Assembly: GCA_965275915.1 (NCBI GenBank)
Contig: CBDHYI010000007.1
Coordinates: 1,426,001-1,490,000 of the forward strand
Direction: 5' to 3'
DNA: 64,000 nucleotides
Origin: JBDWFY01 sp965275915
GTDB lineage: Bacteria; Pseudomonadota; Alphaproteobacteria; Rhizobiales; Stappiaceae
Below the pieces are notes generated by a model, which made no database searches, had not been told where the DNA came from, and saw only the letters and a list, made by a program, of their open reading frames with translations. Each line of letters opens with the position of its first letter. Position 1 is the first letter of the stretch. Position numbers and translations under genes: made by a program. Positions 24,013-33,803 of the stretch are shown here, one piece after another.

Positions 24013-24282
24013 TTAACGACGCAAGCCCAGACGACTGATAAGCGACTGATAGCGCTCCGTGTCCTTGCCTTTGACATAGTCAAGCAGACGACGGCGCTGG
24101 CTGACAAGTTTCAGCAGACCACGACGGGAATGATTGTCCTTGGCGTGGGATTTGAAGTGTTCGGTCAGATTGATAATCCGTTCCGTTAGAACGGCAACCT
24201 GGACCTCCGGCGATCCTGTATCGCCTTCCTTTGTGCCGAATTCCTTGATCAGTTCGGCTTTGCGTTCGACTGTAATCGACAT
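24013..24282 (-). CDS. rpsO: 30S ribosomal protein S15
   Basis: 89 residues, the standard length. Conserved features are 'KEFGTKEGDTGSPEVQVAVL', 'HFKSHAKDNHSRRGLLKLV' and 'RRRLLDYVKGKDTERYQSLI'. S15 binds 16S rRNA helices 20-22 early in 30S assembly. Lies between truB and pnp in the same direction, with a strong hairpin after it. Confidence 0.98.
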   Translation of the reverse strand: MSITVERKAELIKEFGTKEGDTGSPEVQVAVLTERIINLTEHFKSHAKDNHSRRGLLKLVSQRRRLLDYVKGKDTERYQSLISRLGLRR

Positions 24283-24306
24283 CGGGTATCCTTTTCTCTT
24301 TTCGGA

Positions 24307-25248
24307 TTAATCCGAATTCAGGTTGAATACGCGTTTGGGATGCAAAGCGCCCTGCTGGATTTCCGCCAGCGCAACCAGGCCTTCGGCCGACGTCACACTC
24401 ACGGTACCTGTCAGGACGGGCGCGTCTCTTCCGCGTAAAATAACAGCCTGGCCGTTTCTGAGCCGGGCCGCATCGTCCCGATTGACGGCCAGTGCCGGGA
24501 TGTCGTCCAGCGCGGTCTCAATCGGTTGAAGCAAAGAAGCGATATCAAAATCCGCCTCTTCGGCGGCACTATTAGCAAGTTCTTCAATTTTTTCCAGCGA
24601 AATCATGTCTTCTTCGCCAAACGGGCCCACCAGCAGGCGCCTGAGGGCAACAACATGACCGCAACTGCCAAGCGCAAGCGCCATATCGCGGGCCAGGGAC
24701 CGCACGTAGGTCCCCTTGCCGCATTCGGCTTCAAACACAGCTGTATCGGGATCGGGCGCATCGACAAGAACGAGCCGATGGACGGAAATCGGTCGCGCTT
24801 CCAACTCAACCGTCTCCCCGTCCCGTGCGATATCGTAGGCGCGCTCGCCATTGATCCTGATTGCCGAAAACTGCGGCGGCACCTGCATGATTTCGCCGGT
24901 AAAGCTCGGCAGAATACCGAGGATGGATGCCTGGTCAGGCCGGACGTCAGACGTTGCGATAACATCGCCCTCAATATCGTCCGTCGCCGTCTGCGCGCCC
25001 CAACGGACGGTAAAGCGATAAATTTTCCGCCCGTCCATGACAAAGGGAACCGTCTTCGTTGCCTCGCCAAAGGCCAGAGGCAAAAGGCCGGATGCCTGCG
25101 GGTCCAAAGTGCCCGCATGGCCCGCTTTTTTTGGTTTCAGCAGAAACTTCAGTTTCCCGAGCGCCTGGGTCGAGGTCATCCCGACCGGCTTGTCGAGAAC
25201 GAACCATCCATTGATGTTCCGCTTGTCACTGCGCTTGCGCTTTCCCAT
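24307..25248 (-). CDS. truB: tRNA pseudouridine(55) synthase
   Basis: The start is set at the ATG at 25248 (MGKRKR), matching the usual N-terminus; a TTG-initiated frame extends to 25287. Neither start has a strong ribosome site. The 313-residue enzyme has 'GWFVLDKPVGMTSTQALG', the catalytic 'GHAGTLDPQASGLLPLAFGEATK' region (Asp in GTLD), 'RWGAQTATDDIEGD' and 'CGKGTYVRSLARDMAL'. It makes pseudouridine 55 in the T loop of tRNAs. It follows rbfA in the classical infB operon. Confidence 0.95.
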   Translation of the reverse strand: MGKRKRSDKRNINGWFVLDKPVGMTSTQALGKLKFLLKPKKAGHAGTLDPQASGLLPLAFGEATKTVPFVMDGRKIYRFTVRWGAQTATDDIEGDVIATSDVRPDQASILGILPSFTGEIMQVPPQFSAIRINGERAYDIARDGETVELEARPISVHRLVLVDAPDPDTAVFEAECGKGTYVRSLARDMALALGSCGHVVALRRLLVGPFGEEDMISLEKIEELANSAAEEADFDIASLLQPIETALDDIPALAVNRDDAARLRNGQAVILRGRDAPVLTGTVSVTSAEGLVALAEIQQGALHPKRVFNLNSD

Positions 25249-25290
25249 TTCGATCCGGCTCTGAATTGCTCGACGGAGAGTTTTCAAATA

Positions 25291-25719
25291 TCACTCATCG
25301 TCGTTCGTCTCATCGGACGCGCGGGAGCGCGAAAGCGACCGTTCTGTCCGCGTTTCGTTCAGCAGGCCGCCGATCCGGTCATCATCGTCAAAACGCGTGT
25401 CGAGCGCAAAGCGCAGATCGGGCATGAATTTCATGGTCATACGCCGGGAAACCTGGCCTCGAAAATACTTGCGGCTCCGGTTCAGCGCGTCGACCACCTG
25501 CTCGGCATTTTCACCGCCCAGCGGCATCACCAGAACCGTCGCGTTGCGAAGGTCGGGTGACATCCGAACTTCCGGGACGGTGACGACGGCGCTCTCCAGA
25601 ACCGGATCGCTCATCTCGCCTCTGGACAAAATGTCCGACATTTCCTTGCGAACCAACTCGCCGACACGCAACTGTCGCTGCGAGGGTACACCACGTACCG
25701 TGTCCTGACTTCTGGACAT
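25291..25719 (-). CDS. rbfA: ribosome-binding factor A
   Basis: The start at 25719 follows GGAAAG; the open frame continues to 25785 but without a ribosome site. The 142-residue protein has the KH-like RbfA fold signature: 'QLRVGELVRKEMSDILSRGE', 'VTVPEVRMSPDLRNATVLVM', 'YFRGQVSRRMTMKFMPDLRF'. RbfA helps 16S rRNA 5'-end maturation and cold adaptation. An Asp/Glu- and Ser/Arg-rich C-terminal tail of ~25 residues is disordered. Lies between infB and truB. Confidence 0.95.
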   Translation of the reverse strand: MSRSQDTVRGVPSQRQLRVGELVRKEMSDILSRGEMSDPVLESAVVTVPEVRMSPDLRNATVLVMPLGGENAEQVVDALNRSRKYFRGQVSRRMTMKFMPDLRFALDTRFDDDDRIGGLLNETRTERSLSRSRASDETNDDE

Positions 25720-25849
25720 GTTACAATCTTTCCAAGGCCGTCGGAAATGCGTCGACAGGCATCGGCCTCCTGTCGACGCCTTCACCGTTACGGCGTTTTC
25801 TGCAAACCGATTGTCGCTTTAAACAACCGGAATCAATCCCGGACCACGA

Positions 25850-28555
25850 TCAGAGCGAACGGGCGACTTCCTCAACCCGATAACATTCGATCACATCGCC
25901 CGGGCGCATATCCTGATAGGTTTCGAAGTTCATGCCGCATTCCTGACCGGACTGCACTTCTTTGACTTCGTCCTTGAAGCGCTTAAGCGTGCCCAGTTGC
26001 CCTTCGTGAACGACAATATCATCCCGAATGAGACGCACGTGCGCCCCGCGCTGAACCACACCTTCGGTAACCCGGCACCCTGCCACCTTGCCGACTTTGG
26101 AAATATTGAACACTTCAAGAATTTCCGCGTTGCCAAGGAATGTCTCGCGGCGCTCTGGCGAGAGCAGGCCGGACATGGCTGCCTTCACATCGTCAACCAG
26201 ATCGTAGATGACGTTATAGTACCGAAGCTCAATGCCGGCGGCCTCTGCCGCATCCCGTGCCTGCTTGTTGGCACGGACGTTAAAGCCGAGAATAGCCGCA
26301 TTGGACGCTTCGGCGAGCGTGACATCGGATTCGGTGATGCCGCCCACTCCGGAATGAACAATGCGGGCGTGCACTTCGTCAGTGCCGAGCTTTTCAAGCG
26401 CACCCGCAATCGCCTCAACGGAGCCCTGAACGTCGCCTTTGACAACAAGAACAAAGTCCTTGCGCCCATCTGCGGAGTTGAGAACCGACATCATCTGTTC
26501 AAGCGAGCCGCGTGCGCCCCGGGCCTGAACGGCATCGCGCCGTTTCCGGTTTCGATATTCGGATACCTCGCGAGCGCGACCCTCATTCTCAACAGCGGCG
26601 ACCATGTCGCCGGCCTCAGGCGTCGCCTGAAAGCCGAGAACCTCGACAGGTTTAGCCGGACCGGCCTCCTTAACCTGACGGCCCTGGTCATCGATCAGCG
26701 CACGAACGCGACCCCACTCCGTACCGCCGATGACGATGTCGCCAACATGCAGCGTGCCTTTCTGAACCAGCACCGTGGCCACGGGTCCACGCCCTTTGTC
26801 GAGCTTCGCCTCAATAACAATCCCCTCGGCGGACCGGTCCGGATTGGCTTTCAGTTCGAGGAGTTCAGCCTGCAGCAATATCGCATCGAGCAGCTTGTCC
26901 AGGTTTGTCCCCTTGAGCGCGGAGACCTCGACCTCAAGCACGTCGCCGCCCATCGATTCAACGACGATCTCGTCCTGAAGCAGTTCGGTCCGGACCCGAT
27001 TGGGATCTGAGCCCTGCTTATCGATCTTGTTGATTGCGACAATAATCGGAACTTCGGCAGCCCTGGCGTGCGCAATCGCCTCCTTGGTCTGAGGCATCAC
27101 GCCATCATCGGCAGCCACGACCAGGATAACGATATCGGTCGCTTTGGCACCGCGTGCCCGCATCTGTGTGAAGGCGGCATGGCCGGGCGTATCGATGAAC
27201 GTGATCTTCTCACCGTTCTTTTCCACCTGGTAGGCACCGATATGCTGTGTGATGCCACCGGCCTCACCGGAAGCGACATTGGATTCGCGCAAGGCATCAA
27301 GCAGGGATGTTTTGCCGTGATCGACATGGCCCATAATGGTCACGACGGGCGCACGGCTCTTCATCTCACCCTCATCCTCGTCGGATGTGGTGAACAGGCC
27401 CTCTTCGACATCCGCCTCGGCAACACGCTTGACGGAATGGCCCATTTCTTCAGCGATCAGTTGGGCAGTGTCCGGATCAATGACATCGTTGATCTTCATC
27501 ATCTGCCCCTGCTTCATAAGCAGTTTGATAACATCAACGGACCGCTCGGCCATTCGGTTGGCAAGTTCCTGAATGGTAATTGCCTCCGGAATGGTCACTT
27601 CACGCGATATTTTCTCCCGAACGACCTGCTGGCCGGCACGCTTTTCTTTTTCGCGCCGCCGCCGCAGAGCGGCCATGGACCGGCCGCGCTGCTGGCTTCC
27701 ATCGTCATTCAGGGCCGCTGTAACCGTCAGTTTCGACCGCCGCCGATCCTCTCCGGACCGGGGTCTGTTTGGCGTTGGTGTCGGGCGCGGACGACTCACC
27801 GGCGTCGGCGCACCCCGACGCGGCTGTTCCTTGCCTTCCTCGGGCATCATCGGAGGTACGCCCGACGCCGGAGCCTGTCGGGAAGCGGACTGTCCGCCCT
27901 TTGGTGCGGATCTGTCGCGCGCTTTGGCAGCAGCGGCAGGTTTCGCACCCGCAGCCGCTTTCCCGGGCGCATCCGCGGGTTTTTTGTCGCTTGCCGGTTC
28001 TTTCGCCTCTTCAGCGTTGCGGCGCTCTTCTTCTTCCTTTTGGCGCGCAGCCTCCTCGGCGGCCACTTTTGCAGCGGCCTCCTCCTCGGCACGGCGCTTT
28101 TCGTCCTCTTCTTTACGCTTGGCTTCCTCAGCAGCACGCAGGGCGGCGTTCTCCGCCTCGCGTTTCTTTTCTTCCGCCTCGCGCACGCGCGCCATCCGCA
28201 GCGCCTGTGTGCGCGCATCGGACTCGCTGGCCGTAAGGGTTTTCAGAATCTGCCCGGATCGCTTTGACTCTCCGGCAGACTTGTCGGCATCACCGGACGC
28301 AGCGCCTTTTCTGGCATTACGGTTTTGCTGATGCGGAGCGGGCGGCCTTGCGACAGGTGCCTTTGCCTCCGTTTTTGCCTCGGCCTGCCCAGGCAACGTT
28401 ATCCGGCGCTTTTTCTTCTCAACAACAACCGACTTCGAGCGGCCGTGGGACATGCTTTGCCTCACGGTTCCATGCTCTACGTCGCGTGAGAGAGAAAGTT
28501 TTTTCTTTCGCTCTACGCTGATTGTTTTGTCGTCGCTGTTTTTCGTATCGCTCAT
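25850..28555 (-). CDS. infB: translation initiation factor IF-2
   Basis: The start is the ATG at 28555 after GAAGG; the frame is open to 28690. The 901-residue GTPase has an N-terminal part with a Lys-rich segment, a long charged Ala/Glu/Arg coiled coil (about residues 120-190) and a Pro-rich linker. An IF2_N domain comes next (~315-380: 'VTIPEAITIQELANRMAERS'). The G domain carries GHVDHGKT at 409-416 followed by DTPGH and NKID. The C-terminal domains bind fMet-tRNA. It places initiator tRNA on the 30S subunit. The long variable N-terminus is typical of Hyphomicrobiales. Confidence 0.98.
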   Translation of the reverse strand: MSDTKNSDDKTISVERKKKLSLSRDVEHGTVRQSMSHGRSKSVVVEKKKRRITLPGQAEAKTEAKAPVARPPAPHQQNRNARKGAASGDADKSAGESKRSGQILKTLTASESDARTQALRMARVREAEEKKREAENAALRAAEEAKRKEEDEKRRAEEEAAAKVAAEEAARQKEEEERRNAEEAKEPASDKKPADAPGKAAAGAKPAAAAKARDRSAPKGGQSASRQAPASGVPPMMPEEGKEQPRRGAPTPVSRPRPTPTPNRPRSGEDRRRSKLTVTAALNDDGSQQRGRSMAALRRRREKEKRAGQQVVREKISREVTIPEAITIQELANRMAERSVDVIKLLMKQGQMMKINDVIDPDTAQLIAEEMGHSVKRVAEADVEEGLFTTSDEDEGEMKSRAPVVTIMGHVDHGKTSLLDALRESNVASGEAGGITQHIGAYQVEKNGEKITFIDTPGHAAFTQMRARGAKATDIVILVVAADDGVMPQTKEAIAHARAAEVPIIVAINKIDKQGSDPNRVRTELLQDEIVVESMGGDVLEVEVSALKGTNLDKLLDAILLQAELLELKANPDRSAEGIVIEAKLDKGRGPVATVLVQKGTLHVGDIVIGGTEWGRVRALIDDQGRQVKEAGPAKPVEVLGFQATPEAGDMVAAVENEGRAREVSEYRNRKRRDAVQARGARGSLEQMMSVLNSADGRKDFVLVVKGDVQGSVEAIAGALEKLGTDEVHARIVHSGVGGITESDVTLAEASNAAILGFNVRANKQARDAAEAAGIELRYYNVIYDLVDDVKAAMSGLLSPERRETFLGNAEILEVFNISKVGKVAGCRVTEGVVQRGAHVRLIRDDIVVHEGQLGTLKRFKDEVKEVQSGQECGMNFETYQDMRPGDVIECYRVEEVARSL

Positions 28556-28562
28556 ATTGCCT

Positions 28563-29213
28563 TCAGTCCTGCGCCACTGCGCCGTTTGCACCGTCAACCG
28601 CGGAAGTCCCGACGTCTCCGCGAAACCGTGCCAATGCGCGCGAACGCGCAATGAAACTGTCGCTTGCCGGACCGGCAAGCAAAACTGCATTTACAACATT
28701 CGCGCCGCCCAGTGCCGAACTCAGCTCTGAGGATGCAAATGTCCGGATGGTCGGAATCCCGTCCACCCTGCCGTAGGTTGCCGTGATCGCCGCAAGGACC
28801 TTCCGAAGACTGTCCCTGGATGCATCACGGGCATGTATCACACCCCCGGCCTTTCCGCTACGAATTGCCGAAGTAACTTTTGCAAAGCCGGTGAGAACCA
28901 GCCCCGCTTTACGCGCCAGCCCCAAGGAGCCGAGTGCGGCTTTCTCCAGCAAGCCATCCACCTGCCCTGACAGGTCAGACATCGTGGCAACCTGCTGTTT
29001 GAACCCCCGCGCAAATACGCGGCGCTTCTGCGCATCTTCTATGGCCCGGCTTGTGGCGGTGATCCACACACCACGACCCGGTAAATTCTGTTTCAGGTCC
29101 GGTACAACCGACCCATCGGGTGCCTGCACAAACCTGATTAATCTGCTGGTCGGCATGCACTCCCGTGTCAGGGCACATTGCCTTTCAACTGTCTCAGAGC
29201 GCCGCGGCACCAT
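28563..29213 (-). CDS. YlxR/DUF448 RNA-binding protein fused to an L7Ae-like domain
   Basis: The 216-residue protein combines an N-terminal YlxR domain (CALTRECMPTSRLIRFVQ; GRGVWI) with a C-terminal L7Ae/YlxQ-like domain from residue ~85 (LGSLGLARKAGLVLTGFAKV, then AITATYGRVDGIPT). Both parts are single genes between nusA and infB in Firmicutes; the fusion is normal in alphaproteobacteria. The start follows GGGAGTAAGGG. A role in ribosome assembly or transcription-translation coupling is suggested by its setting and not established. Confidence 0.92.
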   Translation of the reverse strand: MVPRRSETVERQCALTRECMPTSRLIRFVQAPDGSVVPDLKQNLPGRGVWITATSRAIEDAQKRRVFARGFKQQVATMSDLSGQVDGLLEKAALGSLGLARKAGLVLTGFAKVTSAIRSGKAGGVIHARDASRDSLRKVLAAITATYGRVDGIPTIRTFASSELSSALGGANVVNAVLLAGPASDSFIARSRALARFRGDVGTSAVDGANGAVAQD

Positions 29214-29271
29214 CCCTTACTCCCAGAACACGCCGACGGCAAGCTGCGAAGCGGCATAAATGCAAACGAAA

Positions 29272-30951
29272 TCAGCTCTCCGCGTCGACTTTTTCCACCT
29301 CAAGAAGCTGGCGGGGCGCTTCCGGTGCCTCCGCATCAGCGGCACTGTCATCAAAATCAGCGTCCGCAAACTCCTCGTCCGTTTCCTCTTCCGCCGCAAG
29401 ATCGGCTTCATCAATCCAGCCGGCAAGAACGCGTGCCTGCATGATCATGACTTCCGCATCGGAGCGCGCAATATCCAGATCCGACCAGGCTCCTTCATAG
29501 CGCTTGATCTCACCGTCGACCTTCTCCGTCCAGCCAACAAGATCGTCAGCCGCGCATCCGGCAAAATCTTCGATTGTCAGAACACCGTCTTTACCGAGGG
29601 CAACCATCATTGCCGTCGTGATACCGTTCACCTGACGCAAATCATCCGAGACGCCAAGCTCGATTCGCTCGGCTTCCAGCTTCGCCTCAACTTCTTCCAG
29701 ATGCTCGCGGGCGCGCGCCTGAATTTCTTCGGCGGTTTCATCATCAAAACCATCGATGCCGGACACTTCCTCGGGTTCAACATAGGCCACTTCCTCGACA
29801 GTGGCAAAGCCTTCGGACGCCAGCAATTGTCCGACCATCTCGTCAACATTCAGAGCGTCCATGAACAACTGCGAACGTTCGGCAAATTCTTTCTGACGAC
29901 GCTCGGATTCTTCATTTTCCGTCATGATGTCGATGTCCCAGCCTGTCAGCTGTGACGCAAGGCGCACATTCTGTCCCCGACGCCCGATTGCCAGCGACAG
30001 CTGATCGTCCGGAACAACGACTTCAATCCGCTCCGCTTCCTCATCCAGAACGACCTTGGCCACTTCCGCGGGCTGAAGCGCATTCACAATGAATGTCGCA
30101 TGGTCCGGCGACCAGGGAATGATGTCGATTTTTTCTCCCTGCAATTCGCCGACCACCGCCTGAACACGGGATCCGCGCATGCCGACACAGGCGCCGACCG
30201 GATCAATCGAGGAATCCTTGGAGATCACGGAAATCTTGGCGCGGGAACCGGGATCGCGCGCAACCGACCGGATTTCGATCACACCGTCATAGATTTCCGG
30301 CACCTCGGAAGCAAACAGTTTTGCCATAAACTGATTGTTGGTACGGGAAAGGAAGATCTGCGGTCCGCGCTGTTCACGACGCACATCGGCAATATAGGCG
30401 CGAACCCTGTCACCGTTTCGGAACGTCTCCCGGGGAATCAACTCATCCCGACGGATAATGGCTTCGCCGCGCCCCAGATCAACGATGACATTGCCGTACT
30501 CTACGCGCTTGACAACACCGTTGATGATCTCGCCGATGCGGTCCTTATATTCTTCAAATTGCCGATCGCGCTCGGCTTCCCGCACTTTCTGTACAATCAC
30601 CTGCTTGGCGGACTGGGCTGCGATTCGGCCAAAATCGAGCGGTGGCAGCGGCTCAGCCATGAAATCACCGATCTGCGCCTCCGGGTTGCGGCCCAGCGCG
30701 TCGGTGAGTGCAATTTCCGTTGAAATATTCTCAACCTTCTCGACAACCTCCAGCAGACGGGACAAACGGATTTCACCGGTCTTGCTGTTTATTTCCGCCT
30801 TGATTTCCGTTTCCTGCCCATAACGGGACCGCGCCGCCTTTTGAATGGCATCTTCCAGCGCCGAAATCACAATTTCCCGGTCAATCACCTTTTCCCGCGC
30901 AACGGCATCGGCGATTTGCAGCAGTTCAAGACGGTTCGCGCTGACGGCCAT
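29272..30951 (-). CDS. nusA: transcription termination/antitermination factor NusA
   Basis: The 559-residue protein has the N-terminal RNA-polymerase domain (residues 1-130), an S1 domain (~135-200: 'IINGVVKRVEYGNVIVDLGR'), two KH domains ('PVGACVGMRGSRVQAVVGEL' and 'SLAIGRRGQNVRLASQLTGW') and C-terminal helix-hairpin-helix repeats followed by an acidic tail. NusA controls pausing, termination and antitermination. It follows rimP, the classical order. Confidence 0.98.
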   Translation of the reverse strand: MAVSANRLELLQIADAVAREKVIDREIVISALEDAIQKAARSRYGQETEIKAEINSKTGEIRLSRLLEVVEKVENISTEIALTDALGRNPEAQIGDFMAEPLPPLDFGRIAAQSAKQVIVQKVREAERDRQFEEYKDRIGEIINGVVKRVEYGNVIVDLGRGEAIIRRDELIPRETFRNGDRVRAYIADVRREQRGPQIFLSRTNNQFMAKLFASEVPEIYDGVIEIRSVARDPGSRAKISVISKDSSIDPVGACVGMRGSRVQAVVGELQGEKIDIIPWSPDHATFIVNALQPAEVAKVVLDEEAERIEVVVPDDQLSLAIGRRGQNVRLASQLTGWDIDIMTENEESERRQKEFAERSQLFMDALNVDEMVGQLLASEGFATVEEVAYVEPEEVSGIDGFDDETAEEIQARAREHLEEVEAKLEAERIELGVSDDLRQVNGITTAMMVALGKDGVLTIEDFAGCAADDLVGWTEKVDGEIKRYEGAWSDLDIARSDAEVMIMQARVLAGWIDEADLAAEEETDEEFADADFDDSAADAEAPEAPRQLLEVEKVDAES

Positions 30952-31059
30952 TTGGTTTCTCCTTCGGTACGCGCTCGGCGTGCATAGTCTTCATCGTCTC
31001 TCAGCGAGCCGCCCTTTCATACTTCAAAGGACGTGCCTCTCAGTGTCGTTCCCGACGCT

Positions 31060-31599
31060 TCAGGCTTTTCCGGCCTTCAGCGCCGCTTCGATCAATTCGT
31101 CCGTCATTACCAACCGGGCGTCGGAAATATCCGCAATCGGCAATTTGACGGTATCGGGCTGGTCCGGTGATGCATCGGGAAGTCTGACAATAACGGTCTC
31201 ACCCTCGACACCTAACAACAACCCGCGAAACCGTTTGCGGCCCTCAAACAAAACCGCCAGTTCGATCTTGGCCGTGTGGCCGGCCCAAAATTCAAAATCG
31301 GATCGCCGCACCAGCGGCCGGTCTATTCCCGGCGACGAAACCTCAAGATTGTACGCTCCGCTGATCGGGTCTTCGACGTCAAGAACCGGCGACAATGCCC
31401 GGCTGACCGTTTCGCAGCCTTCCACGGTCATCGTTCCGTCAGGACGCTCGGCCATGATCTGCAGCGTACCACCATTCAGGCCCGAATATCGCACCCGGAC
31501 CAGACGAAAACCCAGATCCTCAATGACCGGTTCGGCAATCGCCGCCACGCGGGCATCAAGTCCCTGCTCCAACACTATGCGCGGCTCCGCAGAACCCAT
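31060..31599 (-). CDS. rimP: ribosome maturation factor RimP
   Basis: The 179-residue protein carries the DUF150 N-terminal domain ('AEPVIEDLGFRLVRVRYS', 'LQIMAERPDGTMTVEGCETV', 'LEVSSPGIDRPLVRRSDFEF') and an SH3-like C-terminal domain ('RGLLLGVEGETVIVRLPD'). It is needed for 30S subunit maturation. The first gene of the nusA-infB operon; its promoter must lie between 31600 and the trmB terminator. Confidence 0.96.
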   Translation of the reverse strand: MGSAEPRIVLEQGLDARVAAIAEPVIEDLGFRLVRVRYSGLNGGTLQIMAERPDGTMTVEGCETVSRALSPVLDVEDPISGAYNLEVSSPGIDRPLVRRSDFEFWAGHTAKIELAVLFEGRKRFRGLLLGVEGETVIVRLPDASPDQPDTVKLPIADISDARLVMTDELIEAALKAGKA

Positions 31600-31657
31600 G
31601 ACAATTTCAGACCGCTCGTTCGAGAATTTTTGTTGATTTCAATAATGTATCGGACCA

Positions 31658-31690
31658 ACAAAAAAGAGCGGGTCCCTTCCGGGCCCACTC
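31658..31690 (-). terminator. intrinsic terminator after trmB
   Basis: Minus-strand hairpin with arms GAGTGGGCCC/GGGACCCGCTC (one G-U pair) and loop GGAA, followed by TTTTTTG. It separates the metK-trmB unit from rimP. The arms resemble those of the gpmA terminator. Confidence 0.85.
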
Positions 31691-31805
31691 TCAAATCGCC
31701 ATTTGGGCCGATAGAGATATTGAACTTGACGCCAATATAGTCAAAAGCGTTCAAAACTCAAGCGCCGCCTGACCGAAATAATGCCAAAACTTTTCGGGCG
31801 AGGCA

Positions 31806-32495
31806 TTATTTTCGCAGAAATGTCAGATATGCCGGTTGCCGGCCTTCGCGGAGCGCCTTGGCTTCATAACGGGTTCCCGGCCAATCCGGCCAGGGTTCCA
31901 GCCATTTCTCCGGCCTGATTTCCGGCTGATAGAATGACGCGTGGGCCGCCACATGCTCAATTGTCCAGGCCACATAGGACTGAATATCGCTGGCAAAGCG
32001 AAATTCGGCGCCCGGCTTCAAAACTCTGGACAGGCGGTCAAGATTTTGGGCGGAAACAAACCGTCTCTTCCAGTGGCGTTTCTTCGGCCACGGATCGGGA
32101 TAAAGCAGATAAGCGCGGCTCAGCGAAGCGGGACGCAACCGATCGACCAGAAGCGCCGCATCATCGTCAAACAATCGAACTCTTGTCTGAAGACACTCCA
32201 TGTCGATCGCACTGACCGCTTTTGCCATCCCGGACACAAACGGCTCGCACCCGATCCCGGCCGATTCTGGCCGCATCTTGAGCTGGTGAATGAAATGCTC
32301 ACCGCCGCCGAAGCCGATTTCGATCCAGATTTCCGTGCGCGTTCCGTGGAAAAGGCCGGCAGGATCAATCTCCGTGTCGGGGGCAAGATCAACTCGGAGT
32401 TCAGGAAAAAGCGTACGCATCAATTCGGCCTGACGGCCCTTCAGCGGCTTGCCGACCCGCCGACCGTAAAACGCACCTTTGTAATGTTCTATCAT
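31806..32495 (-). CDS. trmB: tRNA (guanine-N7-)-methyltransferase
   Basis: The 229-residue enzyme has the SAM-binding 'WIEIGFGGGEHFIHQLK', and the TrmB signature 'RAYLLYPDPWPKKRHWKRRF' (PDPWPKxxHxKRR). It methylates G46 in the tRNA variable loop. It lies after metK, as in other Hyphomicrobiales, and is followed by a strong terminator. Confidence 0.96.
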   Translation of the reverse strand: MIEHYKGAFYGRRVGKPLKGRQAELMRTLFPELRVDLAPDTEIDPAGLFHGTRTEIWIEIGFGGGEHFIHQLKMRPESAGIGCEPFVSGMAKAVSAIDMECLQTRVRLFDDDAALLVDRLRPASLSRAYLLYPDPWPKKRHWKRRFVSAQNLDRLSRVLKPGAEFRFASDIQSYVAWTIEHVAAHASFYQPEIRPEKWLEPWPDWPGTRYEAKALREGRQPAYLTFLRK

Positions 32496-32557
32496 GGTTC
32501 ATTCAGGCATGACGGGGGCCGAACGGGTACACCCGGCTCACTCTCTGCGTTACCCGG

Positions 32558-33730
32558 TCAGGAAACCGCGTCCCGCAACGTCTGGGCCAGATCGACTTTT
32601 TCCCAGGAGAAGCCACCGTCAGCTTCCGGCTCACGGCCGAAATGTCCGTAGGCGGCCGACCGGGCATAAATGGGCCGGTTCAGCTGAAGATGCTCCCGGA
32701 TGCCGCGCGGCGTCAAACTGACGGTATCCCGGATTGCCGTTTCCAGCCTGGCCGCATCCACCTGACCGGTTCCGTGCAGATCCACGAAAATCGACTGCGG
32801 TTCGGCGATGCCAATCGCATATGAAAGCTGAATTGTGCATCTGTCCGCAAGGTCCGCCGCTACGATGTTTTTCGCAAGATAACGCGCGGCATATGCCGCC
32901 GAGCGGTCGACCTTGGTGGGATCCTTGCCGGAGAACGCACCACCGCCGTGCGGCGCAGCGCCGCCATAGGTATCGACAATAATTTTCCGGCCGGTCAGAC
33001 CGCAGTCGCCGTCCGGGCCTCCGATGATAAACTGGCCGGTGGGATTTACGTGCCAGACCGTCCGATCATCAATCCAGCTGTCCGGCAGGACCTGGCGAAT
33101 ATAGGGTTCGACGATCCGCCTCACGTCGCCCGAAGACAGATCCGGATCAAGGTGCTGCGTTGACAGCACAATCGATGTCACGCCCGTCGGCTTCCCATCC
33201 TCGTAGCGAACTGTCACCTGGCTTTTGGCGTCAGGGCCCAGCGCCGGTTCCCGGCCCGATTTGCGGGCATCCGCAAGGACTGCGAGGATTTTGTGAGCAT
33301 AAAAAATCGGTGCCGGCATCAGAGAAGGTGTTTCACGGCAGGCATAGCCGAACATGATACCCTGATCACCGGCGCCCTCATCCTTGTTACCGGATGCATC
33401 AACACCCATGGCAATGTCGGAGGACTGGGCGTGAAGATGGCAACTGATATCGGCATTCGCCCAATGGAACCCCTGCTGCTCATACCCGATATCACGAATG
33501 GCAAGCCGCGCCAGGTGGATGAGATGATCATTTGTCAGCGTGTCGGGGCCACGCGTTTCACCGGCAATCACGACTCTGTCAGTTGTTGTCAGCGTTTCGC
33601 AGGCAACCCGCGCCTCCGGTTCCGCTGCAAGGAAAGCATCAACGATTGTATCGGAAATGCGGTCGCATACTTTGTCCGGATGACCTTCGGACACGGATTC
33701 GCTGGTAAAGAGATAGTTTTTTCGGGCCAC
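32558..33730 (-). CDS. metK: S-adenosylmethionine synthetase (GTG start)
   Basis: The start is chosen as GTG at 33730 (reads ARKNYLFTSESVSEGHPDK from residue 2) because GAAGGATC lies upstream and it matches the usual N-terminus; the frame is open to 33772. The 390-residue enzyme has GHPDK, the 'GAGDQGIMFGYA' loop and 'GGGAFSGKDPTKVDRSAAY'. It makes SAM from Met and ATP. SAM feeds TrmB, PmtA, MiaB and the SABATH enzyme of this window. A hairpin-T-run lies in its leader. Confidence 0.96.
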   Translation of the reverse strand: MARKNYLFTSESVSEGHPDKVCDRISDTIVDAFLAAEPEARVACETLTTTDRVVIAGETRGPDTLTNDHLIHLARLAIRDIGYEQQGFHWANADISCHLHAQSSDIAMGVDASGNKDEGAGDQGIMFGYACRETPSLMPAPIFYAHKILAVLADARKSGREPALGPDAKSQVTVRYEDGKPTGVTSIVLSTQHLDPDLSSGDVRRIVEPYIRQVLPDSWIDDRTVWHVNPTGQFIIGGPDGDCGLTGRKIIVDTYGGAAPHGGGAFSGKDPTKVDRSAAYAARYLAKNIVAADLADRCTIQLSYAIGIAEPQSIFVDLHGTGQVDAARLETAIRDTVSLTPRGIREHLQLNRPIYARSAAYGHFGREPEADGGFSWEKVDLAQTLRDAVS

Positions 33731-33770
33731 TTCAGGGATCCTTCTGGGAAAAGACGCGCAACAGCACGAC

Positions 33771-33803
33771 AAAAATCGACGGCAATTGTCGCTTGCCGCC
33801 GAT
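33771..33803 (-). terminator. intrinsic terminator or attenuator in the metK leader
   Basis: Minus-strand hairpin with 11-bp arms (one G-U pair), a 7-nt loop and TTTTTG. It lies 41 bp before the metK start and 163 bp past the HTH gene. It either ends the upstream operon with the metK promoter between it and metK, or acts as an attenuator if metK is transcribed from further upstream. Confidence 0.8.

Noticed and set aside
24526..25560. 344-codon plus-strand frame opposite truB and rbfA
   Set aside because: Antisense shadow without motif; both underlying genes are sure.
27068..28331. Long plus-strand frames opposite infB
   Set aside because: They arise from the Ala/Glu/Arg repeats of IF-2; the translated composition (poly-Arg, poly-Phe) is not protein-like.
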